Assembly (NCBI GenBank): GCA_036396795.1
Contig: DASWKF010000094.1
Span: 1 to 64,000, forward strand
DNA length: 64,000 bases
From: JAHEEM01 sp036396795
GTDB taxonomy: Bacteria; Pseudomonadota; Gammaproteobacteria; Steroidobacterales; Rariloculaceae
Reading direction: 5' to 3'
This document shows, in pieces, positions 35,805 through 44,884 of the stretch. The notes beneath the pieces are model-generated. The model was not told where the DNA came from. It did no database searches and worked only from the letters and a program-made list of their open reading frames with translations. The position numbers and the translations under genes are program-made. Numbering within the stretch: the stretch's first letter is position 1; the number at the start of each line of letters is the position of its first letter.

Positions 35805-37034
35805 TTAGACGACTTGCCCCATCTTGAAGATCGGCAGGTACATGGCGATGACGAGACCGCCGACGAGCACACCGAGTATCGACATGATCAGCGGCTCGAG
35901 CAGGCTCGACATGCTGTCGACGGCGTTGTCGACCTCTTCCTCGTAGAAATCCGCGACCTTGCTCGCCATCTCATCGAGCGAGCCCGACTCCTCGCCGACG
36001 GCGATCATTTGATTCACCATGTTGGGGAACAGATTGGTGTTCTCCATCGCGCGCTGCAGGCGCTGGCCGGTCGCGACCTCGTCGCGCATCCTGAGCACGG
36101 CTTCCTCGTAGATGATGTTGCCGGTGGCGCCGGCGACGGATTCGAGCGCCTCGACCAGCGGCACGCCGGCAGCGAAAGTCGTTGCCAGGGTGCGCGAATA
36201 GCGGGCCACGGCGGACTTGTTCAGGATCACGCCGATGACCGGAATCTTGAGGCTCACGCGGTCGACGAAATGATGCACGGCGCGGTAACGCTTCTTCGCA
36301 TGCAGAAATCCGACCACGCCGCCGACGATGAGCGCCAGCAGCAGCCAGCCGGTGGTTCTGACGAAATTGGAGATGTCGATCACGAGGCGGGTGAAGGCCG
36401 GCAGATCGGCGCCGAAGCCTTGGAACAACGATTCGAACTCCGGGATCACGAAGATCATCAGGATCGCCGTGACGACGAGCGCGACCACGACGACCGCCGC
36501 TGGATAGAACAGCGCCTTCTTGATCTTTTTCTTGATCGCCTCGGTCTTTTCCTTATAGGTCGCGATCTTGTCGAGCAGCGTCTCGAGCGCACCGGCCTGC
36601 TCGCCGGCGGCGACCAGATTGACGAAGAGGTCGTCGAAGTGCATCGGATGCTTGGCCAGGGCGGCGGCGAGCGCGGTGCCGCCCTCGACATCGGACTTGA
36701 TCGCGAGGATCAGCTTCTGCATCGCCGGGTTGTCGTGGCCGGCACCGACGATCTCGAAGGCCTGCACCATGGGGATACCGGCGCTCATCATCGTCGCGAG
36801 CTGCCGCGAGAACACCGCGATGTCCGCGGGCGTGACCTTGCCCCTCTTGACGAAAAGCTGCGACTGCTTGCGCACTCTCGTCGGCATGACGCCCTGGCGT
36901 CGCAGCTCGCTGCGCAGCAGCGCCTCGCTCGCGGCCACGGTCTTGCCGCGGATCTTCTTGCCGGCGCGGTCGGTGCCTTCCCAGGTGAACGGAAATTGTC
37001 TGGTTGCTATTGCGGATTGAGCCATCGTTGCCAA
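35805..37034 (-). CDS. pilC: Type IV pilus inner-membrane platform protein PilC
   Basis: PilC is the inner-membrane platform (GspF family) that couples the PilB and PilT motors to pilin assembly. The 409-residue product contains two GspF repeats (about residues 78-201 and 281-403; FSRQLATMMSAGIPMVQAFEIV and YSRTLATTFAAGVPLVEALESV) and three membrane helices. A cytoplasmic N-terminal region starts WEGTDRAGKKIRG. It lies 33 bp downstream of pilB. Confidence 0.96.
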   Translation of the reverse strand: MATMAQSAIATRQFPFTWEGTDRAGKKIRGKTVAASEALLRSELRRQGVMPTRVRKQSQLFVKRGKVTPADIAVFSRQLATMMSAGIPMVQAFEIVGAGHDNPAMQKLILAIKSDVEGGTALAAALAKHPMHFDDLFVNLVAAGEQAGALETLLDKIATYKEKTEAIKKKIKKALFYPAAVVVVALVVTAILMIFVIPEFESLFQGFGADLPAFTRLVIDISNFVRTTGWLLLALIVGGVVGFLHAKKRYRAVHHFVDRVSLKIPVIGVILNKSAVARYSRTLATTFAAGVPLVEALESVAGATGNIIYEEAVLRMRDEVATGQRLQRAMENTNLFPNMVNQMIAVGEESGSLDEMASKVADFYEEEVDNAVDSMSSLLEPLIMSILGVLVGGLVIAMYLPIFKMGQVV

Positions 37035-37067
37035 ATCTCCTGGGTTGCCCGCGTCGGTGGAATCGAG

Positions 37068-38789
37068 CTACTCGATTGTAACCCGGTTGATCTCCTCCAA
37101 GCTGGTAAGGCCGTCCTTGACTTTCTTGAGCCCGGATTGCCTCAGGTCCGGGATCGAATCGGCGGCGGCTTGGTCCGCTATCTGCATCGCGTTGCCGCCT
37201 TCCATGATGATCCGACCGATGGCATCGGTCACGGGCATGACTTGATAGATGCCGACGCGACCCTTGTAGCCGGCCGTGCATTGACTGCAGCCCTTGGCAT
37301 GGAAGATCGCCAGGCCCTTGCCGATGTCGGCTTCGGTGAAGCCTTCCTTGAGCAGCGCCTCGGTCGGGACGTCGACGGGCTCCTTGCAGTTGGAGCAGAG
37401 CCTGCGCGCCAGCCTCTGGGCGATGATCAGGCTCACCGAGCTTGCGATCGCGTAGGGCTTGACGCCCATGTCGACGAGCCTCGTCAAGGTCTTGGGCGCG
37501 TCGTTGGTATGCAGGGTCGAGAGCACCAGATGGCCCGTCTGCGCCGCCTTGATCGCGATCTCGGCGGTTTCGAGGTCGCGGATCTCGCCGACCATGATGA
37601 TGTCGGGGTCCTGGCGCAGGAAGGCGCGCAGCGCCGAGGCGAAGGTCAGGCCGACGCGCGGGTTGACGTTGACCTGGTTGACGCCGGGCATGTTGATCTC
37701 GGCCGGATCCTCGGCGGTCGAGATGTTGCGGTCCTGCGTGTTGAGAATGTTGAGCCCCGTATACAACGACACGGTCTTGCCGCTGCCCGTGGGGCCGGTG
37801 ACGAGAATCATGCCGTAGGGCTTGGCGAGCTGCTCCAGATACAGCCTCTTCTGAAAATCCTCGTAGCCCAGAGCGTCGATGCCGAGCTGGGCGCTGGCCG
37901 GATCGAGCAGACGGCAGACGACCTTCTCGCCGAACAAGGTCGGGCAGGTATTGACGCGAAAGTCGATCGCGCGGTTCTTCGACAGCCGCAGCTTGATGCG
38001 GCCGTCCTGAGGCACGCGCCGCTCGGCGATGTCGAGCCTCGCCATGACCTTGAGGCGCGCGGCGACCTTGATCGCCAACGCCGCCGGCGGGCGCGCGACC
38101 TCGGCCAGCACCCCGTCCTGCCGCACGCGGATGCGGAAGTATTTCTCGTACGGCTCGAAGTGAATGTCCGACGCGCCGCGCTTGATCGCGTCGATCATGA
38201 CCTTGTTGACGAAGCGCACCACCGGCGCGTCGTCGATGTCGGCGCGCGAAACCTCCTCGCCGCGATCCTCGTCGCCGCCGGAGATCTCGAGATTCTCGAG
38301 GTCGAAGTCGCCCTCCTCGAAGGACGACATGCTGGTGTCGACGGCCTCGATCGCCTTGGAGACGTGGCGGTCGAGCTTGTTCTGCTCGACGACGATGGGC
38401 TCGACCCTGAGGCTGGTCTGAAAGCCGATGTCGTCGAGGGCCTGGAGAGTGGTCGGGTCGGAGACGCCGACGTAGAGGCGCTTGCCGCGCTGCATCAGCG
38501 GCAGCACGCGGTGGCGGCTCAGGAGCTTTTCCGAGACCAGCTTGACGACGTCGAGATCGACCTCGACGGCGTCCAGATCGAGCAGCGGCACGCCGAACTC
38601 GTGAGCCGCAGCGACCGCGATCTTGCGCGGATCGCCGAGGTCGTTGGCCACCAGATAGGCGACCAGCGAGCCGCTCTTCCCCTTGGTCGCTTCGAGGGCC
38701 TGGTTGAGCGCGTCCTCGGAGACGACGCTGTCCTGGACCAGTCGCCTGGGCAGTCCGGTCAGGGGGCCTAGAGTTGCGGTCGCGGCCAT
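37068..38789 (-). CDS. pilB: Type IV pilus assembly ATPase PilB
   Basis: PilB is the hexameric extension ATPase of the type IV pilus. The 573-residue protein has the N-terminal MshEN-type domain (about residues 20-160), Walker A GPTGSGKT near residue 335, the Asp box and Walker B (PDIIMVGEIRDLETAE), the His box (GHLVLSTLHTNDAP), and a tetracysteine zinc motif (CSNCKEP and CSQCTAG). Some MshEN-type domains bind c-di-GMP, which could link this motor to the c-di-GMP signalling implied by the riboswitch at 28.9 kb, but I did not verify the binding residues. ATG 38789 starts MAATATLGPLTG. Confidence 0.96.
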   Translation of the reverse strand: MAATATLGPLTGLPRRLVQDSVVSEDALNQALEATKGKSGSLVAYLVANDLGDPRKIAVAAAHEFGVPLLDLDAVEVDLDVVKLVSEKLLSRHRVLPLMQRGKRLYVGVSDPTTLQALDDIGFQTSLRVEPIVVEQNKLDRHVSKAIEAVDTSMSSFEEGDFDLENLEISGGDEDRGEEVSRADIDDAPVVRFVNKVMIDAIKRGASDIHFEPYEKYFRIRVRQDGVLAEVARPPAALAIKVAARLKVMARLDIAERRVPQDGRIKLRLSKNRAIDFRVNTCPTLFGEKVVCRLLDPASAQLGIDALGYEDFQKRLYLEQLAKPYGMILVTGPTGSGKTVSLYTGLNILNTQDRNISTAEDPAEINMPGVNQVNVNPRVGLTFASALRAFLRQDPDIIMVGEIRDLETAEIAIKAAQTGHLVLSTLHTNDAPKTLTRLVDMGVKPYAIASSVSLIIAQRLARRLCSNCKEPVDVPTEALLKEGFTEADIGKGLAIFHAKGCSQCTAGYKGRVGIYQVMPVTDAIGRIIMEGGNAMQIADQAAADSIPDLRQSGLKKVKDGLTSLEEINRVTIE

Positions 38790-38835
38790 ACAGGGGCTCT
38801 ACGTAAAGCTTTCGGAGTCTTTTGACGACAAACGG

Positions 38836-38866
38836 ATACTTTCAACGCTGCTCGTGAGCCTGTCAA
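38836..38866 (-). promoter_or_regulatory. Possible promoter for pilBCD
   Basis: On the minus strand a perfect TTGACA (38866-38861) is followed after 19 bp by AAGTAT (38841-38836), a 4-of-6 match to TATAAT. The spacing is longer than ideal. It lies between the pilA terminator and the pilB ATG, so pilBCD could be transcribed independently of pilA. Confidence 0.35.
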
Positions 38867-38923
38867 CCGGGCGCTTCTCCATTTGTGACAGAGGTTTAGA
38901 TGTGCGCCGGGCTTCGGGCAAAC

Positions 38924-38957
38924 GAAAAAGGGCTCCCGCGCTGCCGCGGGAGCCCTT
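38924..38957 (-). terminator. Rho-independent terminator after pilA
   Basis: A 13-bp perfect stem (38928-38940 pairing with 38945-38957) with a 4-nt loop is followed on the minus strand by TTTTT and then CG. It begins about 38 bp past the pilA stop codon and is oriented to end the pilA transcript, separating abundant pilin mRNA from pilBCD. Confidence 0.9.
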
Positions 38958-38994
38958 GGATTCCGCCGTTCGGCGGAGCGGTTTCCGTCAAGAA

Positions 38995-39498
38995 TTACGG
39001 ACGGCAAGCCGCCGGCATATACTGGTCAAGGAGAGTCGGCGCGACATACGCGGTAGCCGCACCGCCGGAGGTCCCCATGAGGGCCGCGCCCGTAGGTGCC
39101 GGAGCATTTCCACAGCGCCAGACCACGCTCAGGTCGACGGATTCGTACGGCGTGATGGTCAACGTATCTCCAGCGATCTGTGCGTTGACCTCGGGACCAC
39201 CGTAGGTAATAGTGATCACGCCATCTAAGACGCCCACGCTCGAAACGTACTTTCCGCTCGTGTCGGCCGCATTGGGGGACATGCCAGCGTCCGTCCGATC
39301 ATCCGGGGGCACGCCCTCGTTCAAGAAGTCTTCTGCCACGGCGGTCTTCGCGGCGGCGGCCAGGCTCAAGCCTTCGGACACCTGCGCGCGAATCGTGTAG
39401 TCCTGATAGGCGGGAATCGCGATCGCGGCCAAAATGCCGATGATGGCGACGACGATCATCAACTCGATGAGCGTGAAGCCCTTTTGCAACGTTCTCAT
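38995..39498 (-). CDS. pilA: Type IV major pilin PilA
   Basis: The 167-residue prepilin begins MRTLQKG, then FTLIELMIVVAIIGILAAIA. It has a short basic type IVa leader cut after Gly7 by PilD, with Phe1 and Glu5 of the mature protein present. The C-terminus carries a Cys pair (VWRCGNA and PAACRP) that would form the pilin disulfide loop. ATG 39498 is chosen over 39543 because AGAGGAG lies 8 nt upstream and the leader is then of normal length. It has its own sigma-54 promoter and terminator, flanked by pilR and pilB. Confidence 0.96.
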   Translation of the reverse strand: MRTLQKGFTLIELMIVVAIIGILAAIAIPAYQDYTIRAQVSEGLSLAAAAKTAVAEDFLNEGVPPDDRTDAGMSPNAADTSGKYVSSVGVLDGVITITYGGPEVNAQIAGDTLTITPYESVDLSVVWRCGNAPAPTGAALMGTSGGAATAYVAPTLLDQYMPAACRP

Positions 39499-39573
39499 GG
39501 ATATAGCTCCTCTAAGCGAAATAGGGTCATCGAAAGAATTCAACGTGGCGCAAGGCCGCCGCTTGCCGATAAG

Positions 39574-39589
39574 TGCAATCGCCGTGCCA
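39574..39589 (-). promoter_or_regulatory. Sigma-54 promoter of pilA
   Basis: Read on the minus strand the site is TGGCACG-N4-TTGCA, identical to the RpoN consensus (GG at -24, GC at -12, correct 4-bp spacing). It lies 76 nt ahead of the pilA ATG, giving a leader of about 60 nt. The sigma-54 activator PilR is encoded next door. PilR-binding sites are expected in the 150 bp upstream, but I could not define them with confidence. Confidence 0.92.
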
Positions 39590-39740
39590 ACCGTGCGGCG
39601 ACCAATCGGAAAAAATGTAAATTCATGGACTTAGACGTGTCACTCCAGGTTGCCACCGTGCCGATTGAACATATTGCCCCAGCAGCGGGCCGAGGCTTAG
39701 CCGAATATGCGGCACAAACTGACCAAAATTGTCACCCCGC

Positions 39741-41066
39741 CTACTCGATGCCGAGCTTCTTGACGCGATAGCGCAGCGCCCGAAAGCTGATGCCGAGCAG
39801 CTTCGCGGCCGCGGTCTTGTTGTAGCGTGTCTGCTCGAGCGCCTTGACGATCGCGTCGCGCTCGATGTCCTCGAGCTGCGTTTCCAGCGGCGCATCTTCG
39901 TCGAGGCCTGCATGAGCGTCCTGAGCGTCGGTGCGAAGCTGAATGTCGCCGACGTCGATCGTAAGACCCGAGGCCAAGGTCATCGCGCGCTCGAGGATGT
40001 TCTCGAGCTCGCGAACGTTGCCCGGAAAGCGGTAAGCGAGCAGTGCTTTCTCGGCCGCCGGCGTCAGCTTAGGCTCGGGCACGCCGAGCTCGACCGAGAG
40101 CCGGGTCAGGAACTCGCCGGCGAGCAGCAGCATGTCGCGGCCGCGGTCGCGGAGCGGCGGCACGTGAAGCTCGATGACGTTGATCCGATAATAGAGGTCC
40201 TCGCGGAACTCGCCGCGACCGACGAGCTCGCCAAGCTCGCGGTGGGTGGCGCTCAGGATGCGCACGTCGACGGGAATCTCGGTAGCGCTGCCGACCGGAC
40301 GCACGTTCTTCTCCTGGATCACGCGCAGCAGCTTGACCTGCATGTGCAGCGGCAGGTCGGCGACCTCGTCGAGAAACAAGGTGCCGCCCTCAGCCGACTG
40401 CACCAGACCGGTCTTATCGCCGACCGCGCCGGTGAAGCTGCCCTTGCGGTGGCCGAAGAGCTCGCTTTCCATGAGCTCGGTCGGGATGGCGCCGCAGTTG
40501 ATCGGCACGAACGGGCCGTCGCGGCGCGGGCCCGCCTCGTGGATCATGCGCGCGACCAGCTCCTTGCCGGTGCCGGATTCCCCGGAGATGTGCACGGGCG
40601 CCTGGCTGCGGGCGACCTTCACGATCATGCTGCGGACGTCGGCGATCGCCTGCGAGCCGCCGATCAGGGCGTGCGTCACGGCGCCTTTCAGCGCGCTCGC
40701 ACCCCTGAGCCGCAATGCCGCCGTGACGAGCTTGCGCAGGTCGTTGAGATCCAGAGGCTTGGAGACGAAATCGAACGCGCCGAGCTTGAGCGCTTTGACG
40801 GCGGTCGCGACGCTGCCGTGGGCGGTGATCACGGCAACGGGCGTGCCGGCGCTCTCGAGCTGTATCCATTCGACGAGCTCGAGGCCGTCGCCGTCGGGCA
40901 GGCGCATGTCGGTCAGACAGAGGTCGTAGGCCTGTTGCTTGAGCAGGCGCTTGGCGCTCGCGACGTCCTCGCAGGCTCTGGTCGCGATGTCCATACGCTC
41001 GAGCGTGATCGACAAGAGCTCGCGGATGTCGGGCTCGTCGTCGACGACGAGAGCGGTGGGCTTCAT
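39741..41066 (-). CDS. pilR: Sigma-54-dependent response regulator PilR
   Basis: PilR is the NtrC-family activator of pilA. The 441-residue protein has a receiver domain (phospho-acceptor Asp in DLCLTDMRLPDG near residue 53), an AAA+ domain with Walker A GESGTGKE near residue 170, the sigma-54 contact loop GSFTGA near residue 213, and LFLDEVADLP. A Fis-type helix-turn-helix closes the protein (KTAAAKLLGISFRALRYRVKKLG). It sits 10 bp downstream of pilS and directly upstream of its presumed target pilA. Confidence 0.95.
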   Translation of the reverse strand: MKPTALVVDDEPDIRELLSITLERMDIATRACEDVASAKRLLKQQAYDLCLTDMRLPDGDGLELVEWIQLESAGTPVAVITAHGSVATAVKALKLGAFDFVSKPLDLNDLRKLVTAALRLRGASALKGAVTHALIGGSQAIADVRSMIVKVARSQAPVHISGESGTGKELVARMIHEAGPRRDGPFVPINCGAIPTELMESELFGHRKGSFTGAVGDKTGLVQSAEGGTLFLDEVADLPLHMQVKLLRVIQEKNVRPVGSATEIPVDVRILSATHRELGELVGRGEFREDLYYRINVIELHVPPLRDRGRDMLLLAGEFLTRLSVELGVPEPKLTPAAEKALLAYRFPGNVRELENILERAMTLASGLTIDVGDIQLRTDAQDAHAGLDEDAPLETQLEDIERDAIVKALEQTRYNKTAAAKLLGISFRALRYRVKKLGIE

Positions 41067-41076
41067 GGGGCCTTGC

Positions 41077-42744
41077 TCACTGCCAGCGATTGAGATCGGC
41101 GAAAACGATGCGAAACACGCTGCCGCCGCCGGCGCGCGGCTGATAGCTCAAGGAAGCGCCGTTCGAGTCGCAGAGCTCGCGGGAGATAAAGAGCCCGAGG
41201 CCGGTGCCGCCGTCCTTGCCGGTATAAAACGGCTCGAAAACCTCCTCGGCCTTGTCCGGATCGATGCCGGGGCCGCGGTCGGCGATCTCCAGAAACACCC
41301 TCCCCGAGTGCTCGAGGCGGCCGCCGCTGATCTCCACCGCGATCGCGCCGGCGGTCGCGCTCGCGTATTTGACGGCGTTGTCGCAGAGGTTCCAGACGAC
41401 CTGGTGCAGATGCGTCGGGTCCATGCGCGCGACCAGATCATCCGGGCACTGGGTGCAGCCGACCGCCGCTTCGAACAGCTCCAGAGTCTGCACGAACTCG
41501 CGACAGAACTGCATGAGCCACGGCGCAAGCTCGATGCGTTCGGGCCGCGTCGTCTGGCGCCGCGACAGCGCCAGAATGCTCTCGACGATCTGGCTGACGC
41601 GCGTTGAGTTGACGCGAATGATGTCGGTGAGGCGCTTCTCGTCGCTGCCGATCGTCGGTGATTCCGCGAGCAGCTGGCCCGCATGGCTCATGGCGCCGAT
41701 GGGGTTGCGGATCTCGTGCGCGATGCTCGCCGAGAGCCTTCCCAGCGACGCGAGCTTGATGTTCTGAGTGCGCTCGGCGAGCATCGACATGTCCTCGAGG
41801 AAGATCAGCGTGCCCCCCGTGCGTTCGCCGCCGAGCCCGGCGAAATGCGGCCGGATGGTCGAGGCGCCGTCGGCGGAGCTGAATTGCGCCGGCGGCTTGC
41901 CCGGCGGACGCCCTTGCACGCGCCAGACCTCGAGCCGGTTGGCGAGCTCGGGGGAGACCTCGCGCAACGGTTGCCCGGCTCGCCGGCTCGCCGCGCCCAG
42001 ATGTATCGCCGCGGAATCGTTCATGAGCCGAACGCGGTCGTCGCCGTCGACCACGACGATGCTCTCGCGCAGGTGCCGAACGATATATTGGTTGAGCTCG
42101 GCCAGATTGCGCAGGTCGACGCCGCGCTGCTCGGCGAGCGCCTCCGTTTCGCGCATCCGGTGCCGCAGCGCCTGCACCAAAGCGGTGATGACGAAGATCA
42201 CGGCGCCGAGGATGCCGGCCGGCGCGTATTGCGCGGTGCCGGCCGAACCCTGCAAAAGCAACGTCGTCTGCGCGCCGAGTATCGTCAGCGTGGCCAGCGC
42301 GGCCATCAGGAAGGCCTGCTCGCCGTTGACCAGCAGCGCGAGCACACCGATCGACACGATCAACAACCCGCCGATGCCGCTGGACACGCCGCCGCTGGCA
42401 TGCATCAGCAGCGTGATCGTGGCGATATCGAGCGCAACTTGCAGGAAGATCTGCGCCGCCGCCGAGGGTTGGCGGAGACGGATGAGCCAGACGTTGGCGA
42501 CGCTCGAGCTCATCATCGCCAGCATCGCGCCCAGCGCCAGGCGCGGATTGACGTCGCCGACGATCGTCGGATCGCGGATCAGGAAAAATGCGGCGAGCAG
42601 CAGCGCGCTCAATCCGAGCCGGAACAGATTCAGAAGCCCGAGGACCCGCCAGGCGAAGTCCTCCGACCCCGGCACGGCGGCCGGGCCGCGGGTGGGCCGG
42701 ATCGAGACCGTATCCCGGCTATCGAGGGCTTCGACGGCGGACAT
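41077..42744 (-). CDS. pilS: Membrane sensor histidine kinase PilS
   Basis: PilS senses pilin in the inner membrane and controls PilR. The protein (555 residues from ATG 42744; an upstream in-frame start at 42774 adds ten) has six N-terminal membrane helices (about residues 35-195), a PAS region (about 215-310), and the HisKA box with the phospho-accepting His in SIAHEIRNPIGA. The ATPase domain has N (WNLCDNAVKYA), G1 (DRGPGID) and G2 (GTGLGLF) boxes. It is divergent from sucC. Confidence 0.94.
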   Translation of the reverse strand: MSAVEALDSRDTVSIRPTRGPAAVPGSEDFAWRVLGLLNLFRLGLSALLLAAFFLIRDPTIVGDVNPRLALGAMLAMMSSSVANVWLIRLRQPSAAAQIFLQVALDIATITLLMHASGGVSSGIGGLLIVSIGVLALLVNGEQAFLMAALATLTILGAQTTLLLQGSAGTAQYAPAGILGAVIFVITALVQALRHRMRETEALAEQRGVDLRNLAELNQYIVRHLRESIVVVDGDDRVRLMNDSAAIHLGAASRRAGQPLREVSPELANRLEVWRVQGRPPGKPPAQFSSADGASTIRPHFAGLGGERTGGTLIFLEDMSMLAERTQNIKLASLGRLSASIAHEIRNPIGAMSHAGQLLAESPTIGSDEKRLTDIIRVNSTRVSQIVESILALSRRQTTRPERIELAPWLMQFCREFVQTLELFEAAVGCTQCPDDLVARMDPTHLHQVVWNLCDNAVKYASATAGAIAVEISGGRLEHSGRVFLEIADRGPGIDPDKAEEVFEPFYTGKDGGTGLGLFISRELCDSNGASLSYQPRAGGGSVFRIVFADLNRWQ

Positions 42745-42845
42745 TGCGCGGAATTTTACCTGATTGGCGCTCAAGCACCGGAACGCAGTTCACTTTGCCG
42801 GGGTATTTATGGACAATACCGCCGCGCTCCGTCTCGAGGCATCCC

Positions 42846-44018
42846 TTGAATCTTCACGAGTACCAATCCAAGGCCCTGTTCGCCGAGTTTGCCATCCCTG
42901 TGCCGCAAGGACGCGTCGCGGCCAGCGCCGCAGAGGCCGCCGCAGCCGCCGAGGCCCTCGGCGGCGAGCTCTGGGTCGTCAAGGCGCAGGTCCACGCCGG
43001 CGGCAGAGGCAAGGCCGGCGGCGTGCGCCTGGCCCGATCGGTGAACGAGGTCCGCGAGCACGCCGCGGCATTGCTGGGCACGCGCCTGGTCACCCACCAG
43101 AGCGGCCCCGAAGGACTGCCCGTCGACGCCGTCTACGTCGAGCAGGGCTCGAAAATCGCGCGCGAGCTCTACTTGAGCTTGCTCGTCGATCGCGGCAAGG
43201 AGCGCATCGTCATCATGGGCTCGGCGGCCGGCGGCATGGATATCGAAGCCGTCGCCGCACAGACGCCCGAGAAGATCCTGAGCACGGCCATCCATCCGGC
43301 CGTGGGGCTCTCGGATTACCAGGCGCGCGAGCTCGGTTACGCCTTGGGCCTCGACCAACAGCAACAGCGAGAGCTGCATGACATCCTCGCCAAGCTCGTC
43401 GAGCTCTTCGACCGCTGCGATGCGAGCCTCGTCGAGATCAACCCGCTGATCGTCACCGAGTCCGGCGAGGTCGTCGCGCTCGATGCGAAGATCAACGTCG
43501 AGGACAACGCGCTGTTTCGCCAGCAACGCCTCGAGGCGCTGCGCGACGAGGCCCAGGAAAACGAGCAGGAGCGCGCGGCGCGCGGTCACGACCTCAACTA
43601 CGTCTCGCTGGACGGCAATATCGCCTGCATGGTCAACGGTGCGGGGCTCGCGATGGCGACGATGGACCTCATCAAGCTGCACGGCGGGCAGCCCGCGAAC
43701 TTTCTCGACGTCGGCGGCGGTGCCACCGCGCGCCGCGTGACCGAGGCGTTCAAGATCATTCTCGCCAATCCCAGGGTCGAGGCGATACTCGTCAACATCT
43801 TCGGCGGCATCGTGCGCTGCGATCTCATCGCCGAAGGCATCGTCGGCGCGGTCAAGGAAGTCGGCGTCAACCTTCCCGTGGTCGTGCGTCTCGAGGGCAC
43901 CAACGTCGAGCAGGGCCGCCGCTTGCTCGCCGCAAGCCGGCTCGACATCGTCGCCGCCAAGGACCTGACCGACGCGGCCAAGAAAGTCATCAGCCTGGCC
44001 GGTCGAGGCGGCTCATGA
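42846..44018 (+). CDS. sucC: Succinyl-CoA synthetase (ADP-forming) beta subunit
   Basis: SucC with SucD interconverts succinyl-CoA and succinate with substrate-level phosphorylation in the TCA cycle. From TTG 42846 the product has 390 residues and starts (M)NLHEYQSKALFAEF, matching the family exactly; no ATG is available. The ATP-grasp domain shows VVKAQVHAGGRGKAGGV, and the CoA-side C-terminal domain shows NIFGGIVRCD. It is translationally linked to sucD by ATGA. Confidence 0.96.
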   Translation: MNLHEYQSKALFAEFAIPVPQGRVAASAAEAAAAAEALGGELWVVKAQVHAGGRGKAGGVRLARSVNEVREHAAALLGTRLVTHQSGPEGLPVDAVYVEQGSKIARELYLSLLVDRGKERIVIMGSAAGGMDIEAVAAQTPEKILSTAIHPAVGLSDYQARELGYALGLDQQQQRELHDILAKLVELFDRCDASLVEINPLIVTESGEVVALDAKINVEDNALFRQQRLEALRDEAQENEQERAARGHDLNYVSLDGNIACMVNGAGLAMATMDLIKLHGGQPANFLDVGGGATARRVTEAFKIILANPRVEAILVNIFGGIVRCDLIAEGIVGAVKEVGVNLPVVVRLEGTNVEQGRRLLAASRLDIVAAKDLTDAAKKVISLAGRGGS

Positions 44019-44884
44019 GCGTCCTCGTCGATACAAGCTCCAAGGTCATCTGCCAGGGGATCACCGGGCGCCAGGGCAGCTTCCATAGCGAGCAGTGCCT
44101 GGCCTACGGCACGCAGGTCGTCGCCGGGGTCACGCCCGGCCGCGGCGGCCAGCAGCATCTGGGGCTCGCGGTCTACGACACCGTGCGCGAAGCCGTCAAG
44201 GCGACGGGCGCCACTGTGAGCATGATCTATGTCCCAGCCCCCTACGCCGCCGACGCCGTGCTCGAGGCCGCCGACGCAGGGCTAGAGCTCATCGTCTGCA
44301 TCACCGAAGGCGTGCCGGTGCTCGACATGGTGCGCGTCAAAGCGGCCCTCGCAGGGGCGCCCTGTCGCCTCATCGGGCCGAACTGCCCGGGGATCATCAC
44401 GCCCGGCGGCGCGAAGATCGGTATCATGCCCGGGTTCATTCATTCGCCAGGCTCAGTCGGCATCATCTCGCGCTCAGGCACTTTGACCTACGAAGCCGTG
44501 TTGCAGACGACCACGCGCGGTCTGGGTCAAACCACCTGCATCGGCATCGGCGGCGACCCGGTGCGCGGCATGAACTTCATCGACTGCCTGGCGCTGTTCG
44601 AGGCCGATCCCGACACCCGCGGCATCATCATGGTCGGCGAGATCGGCGGCGCCGATGAGGAAGCCGCCGCGGAGTACATAGAAAGCCACGTCACCAAGCC
44701 CGTGGTCGCCTACATCGCCGGCGTGACCGCGCCGCCGGGCAAGCGCATGGGGCACGCCGGCGCGATCATCTCCGGCGGCAAGGGCACGGCGGAGGAGAAA
44801 TACCGCGCCTTGGAAAAGGCCGGTGCCCGCACCGTGCGCTCTCCCGCCGATCTCGGAGTGGCGATGGCCGAGGCGCTGGAGTGA
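44015..44884 (+). CDS. sucD: Succinyl-CoA synthetase alpha subunit
   Basis: The alpha subunit binds CoA and carries the phosphohistidine. The 289-residue protein starts MSVLVDTSSKVICQGITGRQG. It contains the CoA-binding GITGRQGSFH and GPNCPGIITPG loops and the active His in GHAGAIISGG near residue 246. It overlaps sucC (ATGA) and nadE (GTGA). Other TCA genes of the sucAB operon are not next to it here, unlike E. coli but like Xanthomonas-type genomes. Confidence 0.97.
   Translation: MSVLVDTSSKVICQGITGRQGSFHSEQCLAYGTQVVAGVTPGRGGQQHLGLAVYDTVREAVKATGATVSMIYVPAPYAADAVLEAADAGLELIVCITEGVPVLDMVRVKAALAGAPCRLIGPNCPGIITPGGAKIGIMPGFIHSPGSVGIISRSGTLTYEAVLQTTTRGLGQTTCIGIGGDPVRGMNFIDCLALFEADPDTRGIIMVGEIGGADEEAAAEYIESHVTKPVVAYIAGVTAPPGKRMGHAGAIISGGKGTAEEKYRALEKAGARTVRSPADLGVAMAEALE

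Noticed and set aside
40425..40445. GSFTGA in PilR as a defective sigma-54 contact loop
   Set aside because: To my knowledge Ser in place of Ala at the second position occurs in functional PilR-type activators, so it is not treated as a defect.
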